From assembly GCF_041687215.1 (NCBI RefSeq), contig NZ_JAWLCI010000071.1, positions 1 through 25,311 on the forward strand: DNA of 25,311 nucleotides, written 5' to 3'. Position numbers and translations under genes: made by a program. Source of the stretch: Mariniphaga sp041687215 (GTDB lineage Bacteria; Bacteroidota; Bacteroidia; Bacteroidales; Prolixibacteraceae). The notes beneath the pieces are model-generated. The model made no database searches. It worked only from the letters and a program-made list of their open reading frames with translations, and was not told the DNA's origin. Position 1 is the stretch's first letter. Each line of letters starts with the position of its first letter. This document shows, one piece after another, positions 7,932 to 14,766 of this stretch.

Positions 7932-7972
7932 AATCGTTGATTTTAAAATTAAACCTGCGGATTTTTTTTGAA

Positions 7973-8566
7973 TTACTTTTTCCCTTTTACCAGGGTAATT
8001 TTTCCATAAAATCGATGATGGGTTTGGTCATCTGTAGTGACATAATCATCCGAACTTAAATCTCCCGTTGCACCTTCAAACCTACCTGTTCCTCCCAAAA
8101 CGGATACCGGCGTTCTCCAGTATTCATATACATCATCAGGGTGTTCATCTGTTCTTCCATTCATTACAATGCCGTCATCAAAAGATAGATAAAGCACATC
8201 ACCGTTTGCTGCAATTAAGTCAGCAGTAGAACCGGCATAGGTATATTTGGAACCCTCAATATTCGGATCTGGAGCCCCGCCTGAACAGAAATTAAAAGTT
8301 AAGGAAACTTTGCCCATGTGGGTTGCATTCCCGGTTGTCTCAACAATAACACGGACAAAGTAGCCCTCCTCAATGCATTCCTGGGCTTCCCAATCAATAC
8401 TGGCAATTTCCCCGAGTAAGTTCGCTTCGAACGGTACAGTAATCTTTTGCGGTTGTGCACTTTTTAAATCAGGAGTTTCATTTTCGAAAAACTCCGCGGT
8501 TTTTTCACAGCCGGCCAAGAGTCCAAATAATACTGCAAAAATGAAAATTTTTAAAAATGTTTTCAT
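7973..8566 (-). CDS. Small barrel lipoprotein (GGTGRF type), tandem paralogue
   Basis: I chose the ATG at 8566 because it gives a clean lipoprotein signal (MKTFLKIFIF..., lipobox LAGC, Cys20). The upstream ATG at 8617 would add 17 non-signal residues. The anchor and tether (EKTAEFFENETPDLKSAQ) are almost the same as in the following gene. The body has THMGKVSLTF, LIAANGDVLYL, GGTGRFEGATG and the terminal GKITLVKGKK. Cysteines at ECIEEG and NFCSGG could form a disulfide. Transcription should start at the array 8655-8703 and run through 7356 to the terminator at 7221. Confidence 0.8.
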   Translation of the reverse strand: MKTFLKIFIFAVLFGLLAGCEKTAEFFENETPDLKSAQPQKITVPFEANLLGEIASIDWEAQECIEEGYFVRVIVETTGNATHMGKVSLTFNFCSGGAPDPNIEGSKYTYAGSTADLIAANGDVLYLSFDDGIVMNGRTDEHPDDVYEYWRTPVSVLGGTGRFEGATGDLSSDDYVTTDDQTHHRFYGKITLVKGKK

Positions 8567-8703
8567 AATCATTAGTTTTAAAATTAAACAATGCGGATTA
8601 AATGATTTAATCCACATTCAATTTCGGGAGAAAAAGCTGGCAGTGCATAGCAACTATGTTGCAAAAACTTTCAATTTTTTGCACATTCTTTCAATTATGT
8701 TGC
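8567..8703 (-). promoter_or_regulatory. Leader and triple-repeat operator C
   Basis: Boxes lie at 8655-8662 (TATGTTGC), 8675-8682 (TTTTTTGC) and 8696-8703 (TATGTTGC), followed by AGGAGGGGGTTT, a flank also present at 19034 and 25107. The nearest box is 88 bp from the ATG at 8566. A perfect palindrome GGATTAAATGATTTAATCC (8595-8613) lies in the presumed 5' UTR. Confidence 0.6.
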
Positions 8704-8789
8704 AGGAGGGGGTTTGGGCTGATTAGCGGATTGAAAATACATTTGAAAAATTATCAATAGATTTTGAATTACCAGCTTATCTTTGAATT

Positions 8790-8821
8790 TTCACCTGCTG
8801 ACTACAAGTTCAGCAGGTGAA
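8790..8821. repeat. 12-bp perfect inverted repeat (possible terminator)
   Basis: TTCACCTGCTGA (8790-8801) and TCAGCAGGTGAA (8810-8821) flank an 8-nt loop. It lies about 180 bp behind the stop of the C_GCAxxG gene (9002), so on the minus strand it could end the 9002-12714 gene group. The U tract is poor, which lowers confidence. The rest of 8704-9001 shows nothing I recognise. Confidence 0.5.
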
Positions 8822-9001
8822 TAAATATGGTATGGGATTCATTGAGCGGGTGAACCAAAGTCACCAGCTCAAAAAGCCTGATTTGTTGTTTGTTTATTTG
8901 ACGCTTCCGGGTATGCTGGCGCCTGTTTGTTTTGATATTTTATCGTTCATATTAGCAATTATTTGAGAAATCCTTTAAACCAAATTTTAACTGAATTCAG
9001 T

Positions 9002-9622
9002 TTACACATTCTCCATAATGATATCAGCGGCAAAGTGCAATGCTTTTTTAACCACTTCGGGACAATTATTCAGAGCGCCATCCTGTGCCAGAATAACATA
9101 ATCTTCTGGTTTGGTTATCTGGTATTCCTTTTTTGACACCTTCCGGATTACATCCCTGCAACGTGTTGAACCATATTCATTTTCAAAACGGGTGCAAAAA
9201 TTCATGGATGGACTATCTGATAATTTTGGTCTTTCTTTACTTTCAGATTCTTTTTCATAAACGAGTGCAATTCCCAGCAAACACGCCGAAACTGCACCAC
9301 ATGTTTCACCACGCATGGCAATTCCCGGAAAAGAGGCCAGCGCTTTTGTAATGTTTTCAGCATTTAAATCAAATACTTCGTTTAATGTGCTGAAAGTAGC
9401 TTGTGAACATGTTCCGTAAACCTGGAAGTTTTTATAAACCAGTTCGTCAAGCTTTTGGTGAATCTCTTCTTTTGTTTGTTGTTGAAAGTTCGTAAATGAA
9501 GAATTTAAAATACCGGGAATAAATGTTATTCCTGCGGCAAGTTGAGAACCTTTTAAAATAAATAATCTTCTGTTACAATTATTTTTACAAGGAGATTTAA
9601 ATCGTTTTTGTTTTGTTTCCAT
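9002..9622 (-). CDS. C_GCAxxG_C_C family protein, exported
   Basis: The N-terminus has RRLFILKG before a hydrophobic stretch, close to a twin-arginine motif, suggesting export in folded form with a cofactor. The core has the family cysteines: Cys72 in GTCSQA, Cys108 and Cys114 in GETCGAVSAC, Cys155 in STRCRDV, with further Cys143 and Cys187. Members are thought to be metal- or redox-active, but no reaction is established. The gene starts 23 bp after the stop of the beta-helix gene and is probably cotranscribed with it. The N-terminal KSPCKNNC before the twin arginines is unusual. Confidence 0.8.
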   Translation of the reverse strand: METKQKRFKSPCKNNCNRRLFILKGSQLAAGITFIPGILNSSFTNFQQQTKEEIHQKLDELVYKNFQVYGTCSQATFSTLNEVFDLNAENITKALASFPGIAMRGETCGAVSACLLGIALVYEKESESKERPKLSDSPSMNFCTRFENEYGSTRCRDVIRKVSKKEYQITKPEDYVILAQDGALNNCPEVVKKALHFAADIIMENV

Positions 9623-9645
9623 ATTGAATAGTTTTTAGGTTTTTA

Positions 9646-10881
9646 TTAATTTGAACTATTTGGTGAGTTACTTTCATATGCACCAATATCCGGTGCAGTT
9701 CCTAATGGATTTGGTCTGGGATTACCTTCAAAATCAATCTTTGGCACATGGTACCAAATTCCGTTTACTTCAACAGAATCTATTCCTCTGCCAACACAAG
9801 GCGAACCGACTTTTAAATGAAAATCGAAGTTGGCTTTGTTTTCAAACTGAGGATTTTCTTCTATAATGTCTTGATAAGTCCCGGTAAAACTTTGGCCTGA
9901 AAATTTATTCTTGCCACCCTCGATCAGACAGTTAAAAAAATGAAGTTCCGAGTCAATTTCAAGCCTGACCTGAGCGGGTTTGTTCCCGTAAATGATGGTA
10001 TTTACAAACAAGGGTTTTGCTGTTTCGTAATTGGTAAAAATGGCGCCTCCGTCTCCGTCGCAGGTATTATTAACAATGGTATTATTGATAAAAACAGTCT
10101 GGCCGCCACCATTACTGAAATGAATTACGCCATGTCCGTTGGAGTGATTATTGGCAATAATATTATTCATAAAAACCGGTGAAGTATTAATACCACTCCA
10201 GCTTCCAATGTTAATTGTACCATGGCCGCCGTTATGGTGAAAATAATTATTACGGATTACTGGACTTACATTGGATTGAAAAATGAGCAGGGCACTTCCA
10301 AAGGTACTCTCGTTACAACAAAACTCACAATATTCAATAACCGGATTTCCACTTAAAAAAATTGCGCCACCACCTGATTGGTCTATACTTGGATGATAAC
10401 TCATGTTTTTGCGGAACAGGCAATGTGAAATTCTCAACTTACCTGTTGTTGCACAGATTGCACCTCCCAATCTGTCTTTTACCTGGATCCCGGAATTGGC
10501 TTTTCCGAATTCAAGCTTACAGTAAATAATTTTGCTGGAATCGTTGCTTGCCGGTGTATTTTCGAAACGAATTCCATGCCAGCCGGTTTCTTTATCTTTC
10601 GCCGTAAAAGTAATCGTATCCTTTTCAGTACCGATAGCCAGTAATCTTCCCTGAACATTGAATTTGTAATGCCCTTCAAAAATTACTTCCACGCCTGGTT
10701 CAATGGTCAGCGTTTCACCGTCGGGAATGGTTATCTCTCCATTAACATAGTAAGGAGAGGCTTTTTTTGTCCAGGTTCCACTTACATTTCCTTCAGGAAT
10801 TTTTTTAGCTGAAATATTCGTGTAGAGGAATAAAAACATCACTGTTAAAAGTGAATAGGCCAAAATATTTCTATTTTTCAT
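9646..10881 (-). CDS. Secreted right-handed beta-helix protein (choice-of-anchor Q type)
   Basis: A signal peptide (MKNRNILAYSLLTVMFLFLY...NISA) precedes GTWTKKASPYYVNGEITIPD and then EPGVEVIFEG, the usual cap of beta-helix surface proteins. Helical turns follow, with repeated GGGAIFLSGNPVIEYC and FINNTIVNN-type motifs. The end, LKVGSPCVGRG...DFEGNPRP...PDIGAYES, is the classic choice-of-anchor Q terminus. Such proteins bind or cleave polysaccharide, but catalytic residues cannot be assigned here. It has its own promoter in the 138-bp gap behind the hydrolase gene, and that promoter block is duplicated near 17000. Confidence 0.85.
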   Translation of the reverse strand: MKNRNILAYSLLTVMFLFLYTNISAKKIPEGNVSGTWTKKASPYYVNGEITIPDGETLTIEPGVEVIFEGHYKFNVQGRLLAIGTEKDTITFTAKDKETGWHGIRFENTPASNDSSKIIYCKLEFGKANSGIQVKDRLGGAICATTGKLRISHCLFRKNMSYHPSIDQSGGGAIFLSGNPVIEYCEFCCNESTFGSALLIFQSNVSPVIRNNYFHHNGGHGTINIGSWSGINTSPVFMNNIIANNHSNGHGVIHFSNGGGQTVFINNTIVNNTCDGDGGAIFTNYETAKPLFVNTIIYGNKPAQVRLEIDSELHFFNCLIEGGKNKFSGQSFTGTYQDIIEENPQFENKANFDFHLKVGSPCVGRGIDSVEVNGIWYHVPKIDFEGNPRPNPLGTAPDIGAYESNSPNSSN

Positions 10882-10985
10882 CTCATTATAATTGTTAATT
10901 TTTAAAGGTATTCGATGTAACTCGCTTATAATAATTCATCTGTGTGACGAAATTTTGTAATGCTCGTTTCATGACAAGCTATTTT
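10875..10985 (-). promoter_or_regulatory. Promoter of the beta-helix gene, duplicated at 16998-17100
   Basis: The 49 bp at 10875-10923 recur at 16998-17046 with two differences, including the start codon. In gene orientation the core reads GAGTTACATCGAATACCTTT, with TACCTTTA as a TAnnTTTG-like -7 box. Weaker similarity continues upstream to about 10985. There is no TATGTTGC array. Confidence 0.6.
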
Positions 10986-11019
10986 ATAAATCTGTAGTTC
11001 ATTTTGTAATCTCTGAAAT

Positions 11020-11703
11020 TCACAAATATTTTATAATTGAATCGATATGAAACGGTTTTCCATGGCCCGGGTAAATCATTGTTGCACCCTGGTCGATAAC
11101 CAGTTTCCAGCTTTTTTTGATTTGTTCAATATCTTCTGCATATATCGGTAATCGCGGTCCCGGAGTAAACAAGCGGATATTGTGTGCCAGGCAACCGGCA
11201 AAAAGATCACCATTATCCATTAATACCGAAACGTGCCCTGCAGTATGCCCCGGGGTATAAATTATTCTGCCATCAATTCCGAAATCTGAAAGCGGGTAAT
11301 CCTCATTATTTAAAATGATATCAGCTTTTTGGGGAGGTATTGGAATTTTTTTCAAAAGGGGTTCAAAAATGGCGTGCGAGATTTTTCCCCAGGCAGTTAC
11401 TCCGGGGGGAAAATTAAATCGCCCCTCTTCCAGAATTGCCCTGTCGTTTTCGTGGACAGCTATTTTAGCGCCGGTTATTTCCCTGATTGCCCCTGCCGAC
11501 CCTGAATGATCGAAATCGGCATGGGTCAATACAACCAATTTAATTTCGTTTGGATTGATGGAATACTGAATCAGATACTTTTTGAATTTTTCTCTTGCTT
11601 TTGAAGGACCCCCGTCAATCATGATGGTTCCTTCACCTTTGATGATGTAACAGGTGTTTATTCCGAATTTAAGAGAGAAAATTTGTGGTTTCATAATGAA
11701 CAT
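11020..11703 (-). CDS. Metallo-beta-lactamase-fold hydrolase
   Basis: The MBL motifs are THADFDH (His61, Asp63, Asp65, His66), PGHTAGH (His153) and YPGHGKPF (His214), after the starting strand TIMIDGGPS. The substrate is unknown; glyoxalase-II-like thioesters or lactones are typical. There are two departures from the common pattern: the second His of HxHxDH is Asp63, and the usual bridging Asp (AGD) is Cys171 in LFAGC. There is no signal peptide, so it is cytoplasmic. The first ATG abuts the esterase stop codon directly, and the Met at codon 4 is an alternative start. The two genes are clearly one operon. Confidence 0.85.
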   Translation of the reverse strand: MFIMKPQIFSLKFGINTCYIIKGEGTIMIDGGPSKAREKFKKYLIQYSINPNEIKLVVLTHADFDHSGSAGAIREITGAKIAVHENDRAILEEGRFNFPPGVTAWGKISHAIFEPLLKKIPIPPQKADIILNNEDYPLSDFGIDGRIIYTPGHTAGHVSVLMDNGDLFAGCLAHNIRLFTPGPRLPIYAEDIEQIKKSWKLVIDQGATMIYPGHGKPFHIDSIIKYL

Positions 11704-12714
11704 TTATTTGACTTTATTCATCACCGAATCCAGAAACGCCATTCCAATGGGGTATCTGCTGTCCCTGTCGTAGTGGCCGCCGGGGTAGGATTGAAATTGA
11801 TGGGGCAATCCTATTTTTTTCAGCGAATCGGCAAAACTGGTATTAAATGGATAAACTCCTAATTCATCCCAGGTTCCGCAATCAAAATAAATGGCCAAAT
11901 CGTCTTCCTTTGAAATATTTTTGGCCAGAAAAGAGCAGTCGTTCAACAAATATCGATTCCAGATCGAATCGATAAAATTGCCATTCCTGTCAACCGGGAA
12001 ATCAACAAAATAGGGTGGATTGTTTAAATTTGGCGAAAATGCGGCAGCCATTGAAAAAATACCAAGAGACCATGGTCCGGCATTTGGACGAAATGAATCT
12101 ACCGGCGCTCCGCCATTTTCTGATAAAATTCCGGGAATATAAAGTGAGTGCGAACTCATATTTGGTCTGCTGGAATGAGAAACCACACCACTGTATTTAT
12201 CCGGATGTTTCAGTGCCGTTCTTATCGCATTACTGCCACCTTCGGAATATCCCATAATTGCTCTTTTATCCCTCAATGCAATTGTTCTATAAGCAGAATC
12301 GATATATTCCACCAGGTCTTTTACAAGGTAATCCTCAAAATTTCCGTTTAAAGCAGAGTTCATAAAATAACTGCTTTCCCAGTCAGGGCAGCTTCCATCG
12401 GGCTTTACAAGTATAACAGGCGATATTGTTTTGTTATTTATCAGTTTATTTAAAATATAGTGTATGTTTCCTTCACTAAAACTGTTTTGTCCGCATCCAT
12501 GCAAAAAGTAAATTACCGGGTATCTTACTGATTCATTTTCATTATAATCTTCCGGTAAAAACACCTCAACCTTTCGATCTTTTTTTAACGATTTACTGTA
12601 AAACGTAAGGCTTTTAACATTTTCCTGAGCTGAGCAAAGTAAAGTGCTAACCGAAAATAAAACCGGCAACAAAATTTTGGTTGAGAATTTCAGAAAAGTT
12701 TGAACTGTTTTCAT
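11704..12714 (-). CDS. Secreted esterase of the alpha/beta-hydrolase fold (PF00756 type)
   Basis: The start at 12714 gives a normal signal peptide (MKTVQTFLKF...LLCSAQ); an ATG at 12735 would add seven residues. YPVIYFLHGCGQ forms the oxyanion loop, and IMGYSEGG carries the nucleophile Ser (about residue 157 of the shorter form). DCGTWDE and YPGGHYD supply the acid and His. This is the pattern of esterase D/feruloyl-esterase-like proteins such as acetyl-xylan or enterobactin esterases. It acts outside the cytoplasm on an ester that is not known. It is translationally adjacent to the MBL hydrolase, which suggests successive hydrolysis of the same compound. Confidence 0.85.
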   Translation of the reverse strand: MKTVQTFLKFSTKILLPVLFSVSTLLCSAQENVKSLTFYSKSLKKDRKVEVFLPEDYNENESVRYPVIYFLHGCGQNSFSEGNIHYILNKLINNKTISPVILVKPDGSCPDWESSYFMNSALNGNFEDYLVKDLVEYIDSAYRTIALRDKRAIMGYSEGGSNAIRTALKHPDKYSGVVSHSSRPNMSSHSLYIPGILSENGGAPVDSFRPNAGPWSLGIFSMAAAFSPNLNNPPYFVDFPVDRNGNFIDSIWNRYLLNDCSFLAKNISKEDDLAIYFDCGTWDELGVYPFNTSFADSLKKIGLPHQFQSYPGGHYDRDSRYPIGMAFLDSVMNKVK

Positions 12715-12757
12715 TTGCGTTAATTTTAATGGCATTTAAAGTGGCTTTTTGGTAAAA

Positions 12758-12791
12758 TTTGCAGGAATCCGGAGTCTCAGATTCCTGCAAA
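12758..12791 (-). terminator. Intrinsic terminator of the 151-residue protein gene
   Basis: A perfect 12-bp stem, TTTGCAGGAATC (12758-12769) with GATTCCTGCAAA (12780-12791), has a 10-nt loop and four U residues after it on the minus strand. It sits between the stop at 12847 and the esterase start, isolating the two transcripts. Confidence 0.65.
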
Positions 12792-12846
12792 CCTTCAATA
12801 TGGAGTTGATTCATTTTCAATTTCAGTTATAAGTCAAATTACCAAT

Positions 12847-13302
12847 TCAGTAAACAATATCACCATTAATGTGGATAGTAAAGAACTGATAGTTAGATGA
12901 AAAAACACCTGACCATTCGCCACTTCCTGTGGCACCTGCAAACCGACCCGTTCCGCCGGTAATCTGATAAGTACCTGTGTTATCTGCCAAATTCCAGGTC
13001 CAGGTCATATCCAATTCGTCGCCATTTGAAGCATGAATTTTTTCAATCCCCACACCATTTGAAAAATCAAAAAAAGAATCTGTGGTAATAAATCCCATGT
13101 GTGTGGCTTTTCCTATTCCAATACCGGGAATTGCAGTGTTGTAAACAACAGTACTTTTAAATGGTCTGGGATGTTTCTCCTTAACCACGTTCAAGTTAAA
13201 TTTCTCAGCGATTGCTGATTCATTTCCGGACAGATTTGCCATTGCATCAGTTGCAAAAAATGAAAAAGATAACAGGCAAATCCAAAAGAATAATTTTTTC
13301 AT
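12847..13302 (-). CDS. Small secreted barrel protein (GGTGRF type)
   Basis: It begins with an ordinary signal peptide (MKKLFFWICLLSFSFFATDAMA) and no lipobox, unlike its relatives. The mature 130 residues hold KATHMGFITT, HASNGDELDM, GGTGRFAGATGSG and a final FTIHINGDIVY, the same order as the lipoproteins at 7356, 7973 and 13467. It is thus a soluble periplasmic or secreted version of the same presumed barrel. It has its own triple-repeat promoter and a terminator at 12758. No catalytic residues can be named. Confidence 0.8.
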   Translation of the reverse strand: MKKLFFWICLLSFSFFATDAMANLSGNESAIAEKFNLNVVKEKHPRPFKSTVVYNTAIPGIGIGKATHMGFITTDSFFDFSNGVGIEKIHASNGDELDMTWTWNLADNTGTYQITGGTGRFAGATGSGEWSGVFSSNYQFFTIHINGDIVY

Positions 13303-13418
13303 GATTTTTAATTTTTAAGTTTTTCATTCATTTAAGTTACAACAATTGCAAATGCAATGCATAGCATTTTTGTTTCAAAAAGTTTAAATTATGTTGTAAA
13401 AGCTTGCACTTATGTTGC
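13303..13418 (-). promoter_or_regulatory. Leader and triple-repeat operator D
   Basis: Boxes lie at 13369-13376 (TTTGTTTC, degenerate), 13390-13397 (TATGTTGT) and 13411-13418 (TATGTTGC), at exactly 21-bp steps. The nearest is 66 bp from the ATG. In gene orientation a TAACTTAAATG -7-like box follows the array, as in arrays F and G. The palindromic 5' UTR found in A-C is missing. Confidence 0.6.
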
Positions 13419-13466
13419 AAATGGATAATTTTTACTTTTTTTTCTGGCGGCATTCATTGATTTTTG

Positions 13467-14036
13467 CTATTTGCCGCTACCCACATTGGAAATCATCCCG
13501 ACACCGGAATCAACAATAAACCGAGTAGTAGGATTTTCAGGGTCAACATGCCCGTTTAAATCAAAATAACCAGTTGCATTTTTAAACCGGCCCGTTCCGC
13601 CATCCAATTCGGCTCTGCCGCTAACCTTACCGGCGCCAATTTCCAAACTCCCAACTATTGTCCAGTGCAGCATATCTCCATCCGCAGCGCACCAATCGCC
13701 TTCCTGAGACCAGATAAGAAATCCTTCGTTTTCCGGGTCAGGTGCAACTCCAGTTGTGTACCAAATACTTTTTTCTGCTTGTAGTTTTCCCAAATGAGTC
13801 ATAACTCCGTAACTAATTCCCTCGGCAGGAAAATCCATATCAGGTCCCAAAAAGTCTTTCCAAACTTCCGTAACAGTAACATAACCATTACCAATTAATT
13901 TAATTGGCAACTCTTTATTCATGGCCGATTTTAATATTGAATTATCTGCTGGTTCGGCAAAAAATTCATCCCTTTCACATCCTGTGAAAAAAAGTGCAAA
14001 TGCACAAACGATTAAAATAAATGTTTTGATTTTCAT
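13467..14036 (-). CDS. Small barrel lipoprotein (GGTGRF type)
   Basis: The lipoprotein signal MKIKTFILIVCAFALFFTGC (Cys20) and tether ERDEFFAEP...ILKSA precede a mature domain. This has VMTHLGKLQAE, GDWCAADGDMLHWTI, LDGGTGRFKNATGYFDLNG and a C-terminal GVGMISNVGSGK. It is the longest of the barrel group. The same signal is preserved in the relic at 24878. It has a real Shine-Dalgarno sequence, rare in this window, and a degenerate operator array at 14115-14164. It is the first gene downstream of the second AraC-TPR regulator, 730 bp away. Confidence 0.8.
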   Translation of the reverse strand: MKIKTFILIVCAFALFFTGCERDEFFAEPADNSILKSAMNKELPIKLIGNGYVTVTEVWKDFLGPDMDFPAEGISYGVMTHLGKLQAEKSIWYTTGVAPDPENEGFLIWSQEGDWCAADGDMLHWTIVGSLEIGAGKVSGRAELDGGTGRFKNATGYFDLNGHVDPENPTTRFIVDSGVGMISNVGSGK

Positions 14037-14041
14037 GACCT

Positions 14042-14050
14042 ACCTCCTTT
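14042..14050 (-). promoter_or_regulatory. Strong Shine-Dalgarno AAAGGAGGT
   Basis: In gene orientation AAAGGAGG ends six bases before the ATG at 14036. The other lipoprotein genes of the window have only A/T-rich leaders, which is typical of Bacteroidota. This site fixes the start and suggests a different translation control or a foreign origin of the 5' end. Confidence 0.65.
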
Positions 14051-14114
14051 ACGTTATGATTTTTTAATAATTAATGTTCAATTTAAAACAAAACCCAAAG
14101 CAATACTTAGCACT

Positions 14115-14164
14115 TTTTTCCCAGATTCTTTAATTCCTGTTTCAAAAGGTTATACTTATGTGCC
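14115..14164 (-). promoter_or_regulatory. Degenerate triple-repeat operator E
   Basis: The expected positions hold TTTTTCCC (14115-14122), CCTGTTTC (14136-14143) and TATGTGCC (14157-14164), still at 21-bp steps and followed by AGGAG as in arrays C, F and G. The flank CAATACTTAGCAC parallels GCAATGCATAGCAC at array F. It is the weakest of the seven and would not be called on its own. Confidence 0.4.
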
Positions 14165-14170
14165 AGGAGT

Positions 14171-14404
14171 GTAATAAATGTTCATTAAATAGTTTATGAA
14201 GCATGCCGATGCAATCTCAGTCCGGATAATCAATAAATAATTTTTCTAAAGCCTCGGGACGACAAAGATTCAGTAATCCCGAAGATTCAACCATTTATTT
14301 GGTAGTTTCATTTTAGTGTTTATTATATAAAGAGCACATATAGGGTTGGTTAATTTGGATTTCAGTAGAATAAAATATGGCGGTATTTTTTCAATATAAA
14401 TAAG
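14171..14404. other. Gene-free, AT-rich stretch
   Basis: I see no coding potential. A modest inverted repeat, TCGGGA (14254-14259) with TCCCGA (14277-14282), is the only structure I see before the large palindrome begins at 14405. Confidence 0.4.
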
Positions 14405-14546
14405 TTAATAAGGTTGCTTTTATCCGGTTAACATTTCTACTAAGGTTTGTTTGAAAAAGAAATAAGGTTTTTATGTATTTAAAAACCTTATTTTTAATTG
14501 GTTAACCTTAGTAAAAAAGTTATACAATTGAATTTTACCTTATTAA
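14405..14546. repeat. 142-bp nested palindrome with TAAGGTT repeats
   Basis: Three inverted pairs share one centre near 14476: TTAATAAGGT (14405-14414) with ACCTTATTAA (14537-14546), ACTAAGGTT (14439-14447) with AACCTTAGT (14504-14512), and a perfect 14-bp hairpin (14460-14473 with 14480-14493, loop TGTATT). The 24-nt spacers between the outer two blocks are equal in length but different in sequence. Each half holds three direct TAAGGTT words. It may be a small inverted-repeat mobile element with TTAA ends, or a binding site array; I cannot decide. Confidence 0.6.
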
Positions 14547-14766
14547 TCACCAATAAAAAACCAAATGAATTAGAAAATGGTCATCGCCATTCTTAAAATG
14601 AGCAAATTAACTGGTAACTCATTTATCTATTGTTGTTTAACATTCAATAATATAAAACAAACATGTGCTGTAAATCGCTGAAGACTCGGGATAACTTCAT
14701 CTAAGCCGGTCCGCCGGTTGGCGGATGAACTTATTTGTATTATTAAAAATTCATGAATAGTTCAGG
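14547..14766. other. Gene-free stretch behind the second regulator gene
   Basis: The only clear structure is a GC-rich hairpin, TCCGCC (14710-14715) with GGCGGA (14720-14725), loop GGTT, about 45 bp behind the regulator stop. It lacks a U tract on either strand. Similar short hairpins are, as far as I recall, common between genes in this phylum, so I treat it as a repeat and not a proven terminator. Confidence 0.4.

Noticed and set aside
8894..8950. Minus-strand frame MNDKISKQTGASIPGSVK behind the C_GCAxxG gene
   Set aside because: It is only 18 codons long, with no ribosome-binding site and no family I recognise. It could be a real small peptide but there is no support.
9646..10881. Beta-helix gene considered as a member of the 21-bp-repeat regulon
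   Set aside because: Its upstream region has no TATGTTGC-like boxes at 21-bp spacing; it has a different, duplicated promoter.
14405..14546. Palindrome considered as integron attC site
   Set aside because: It lacks the R and L box pattern and the bulged asymmetry of attC, and no integrase or cassette array is near.
14710..14725. GC-rich hairpin considered as terminator of the second regulator gene
   Set aside because: It has no U tract on either strand.
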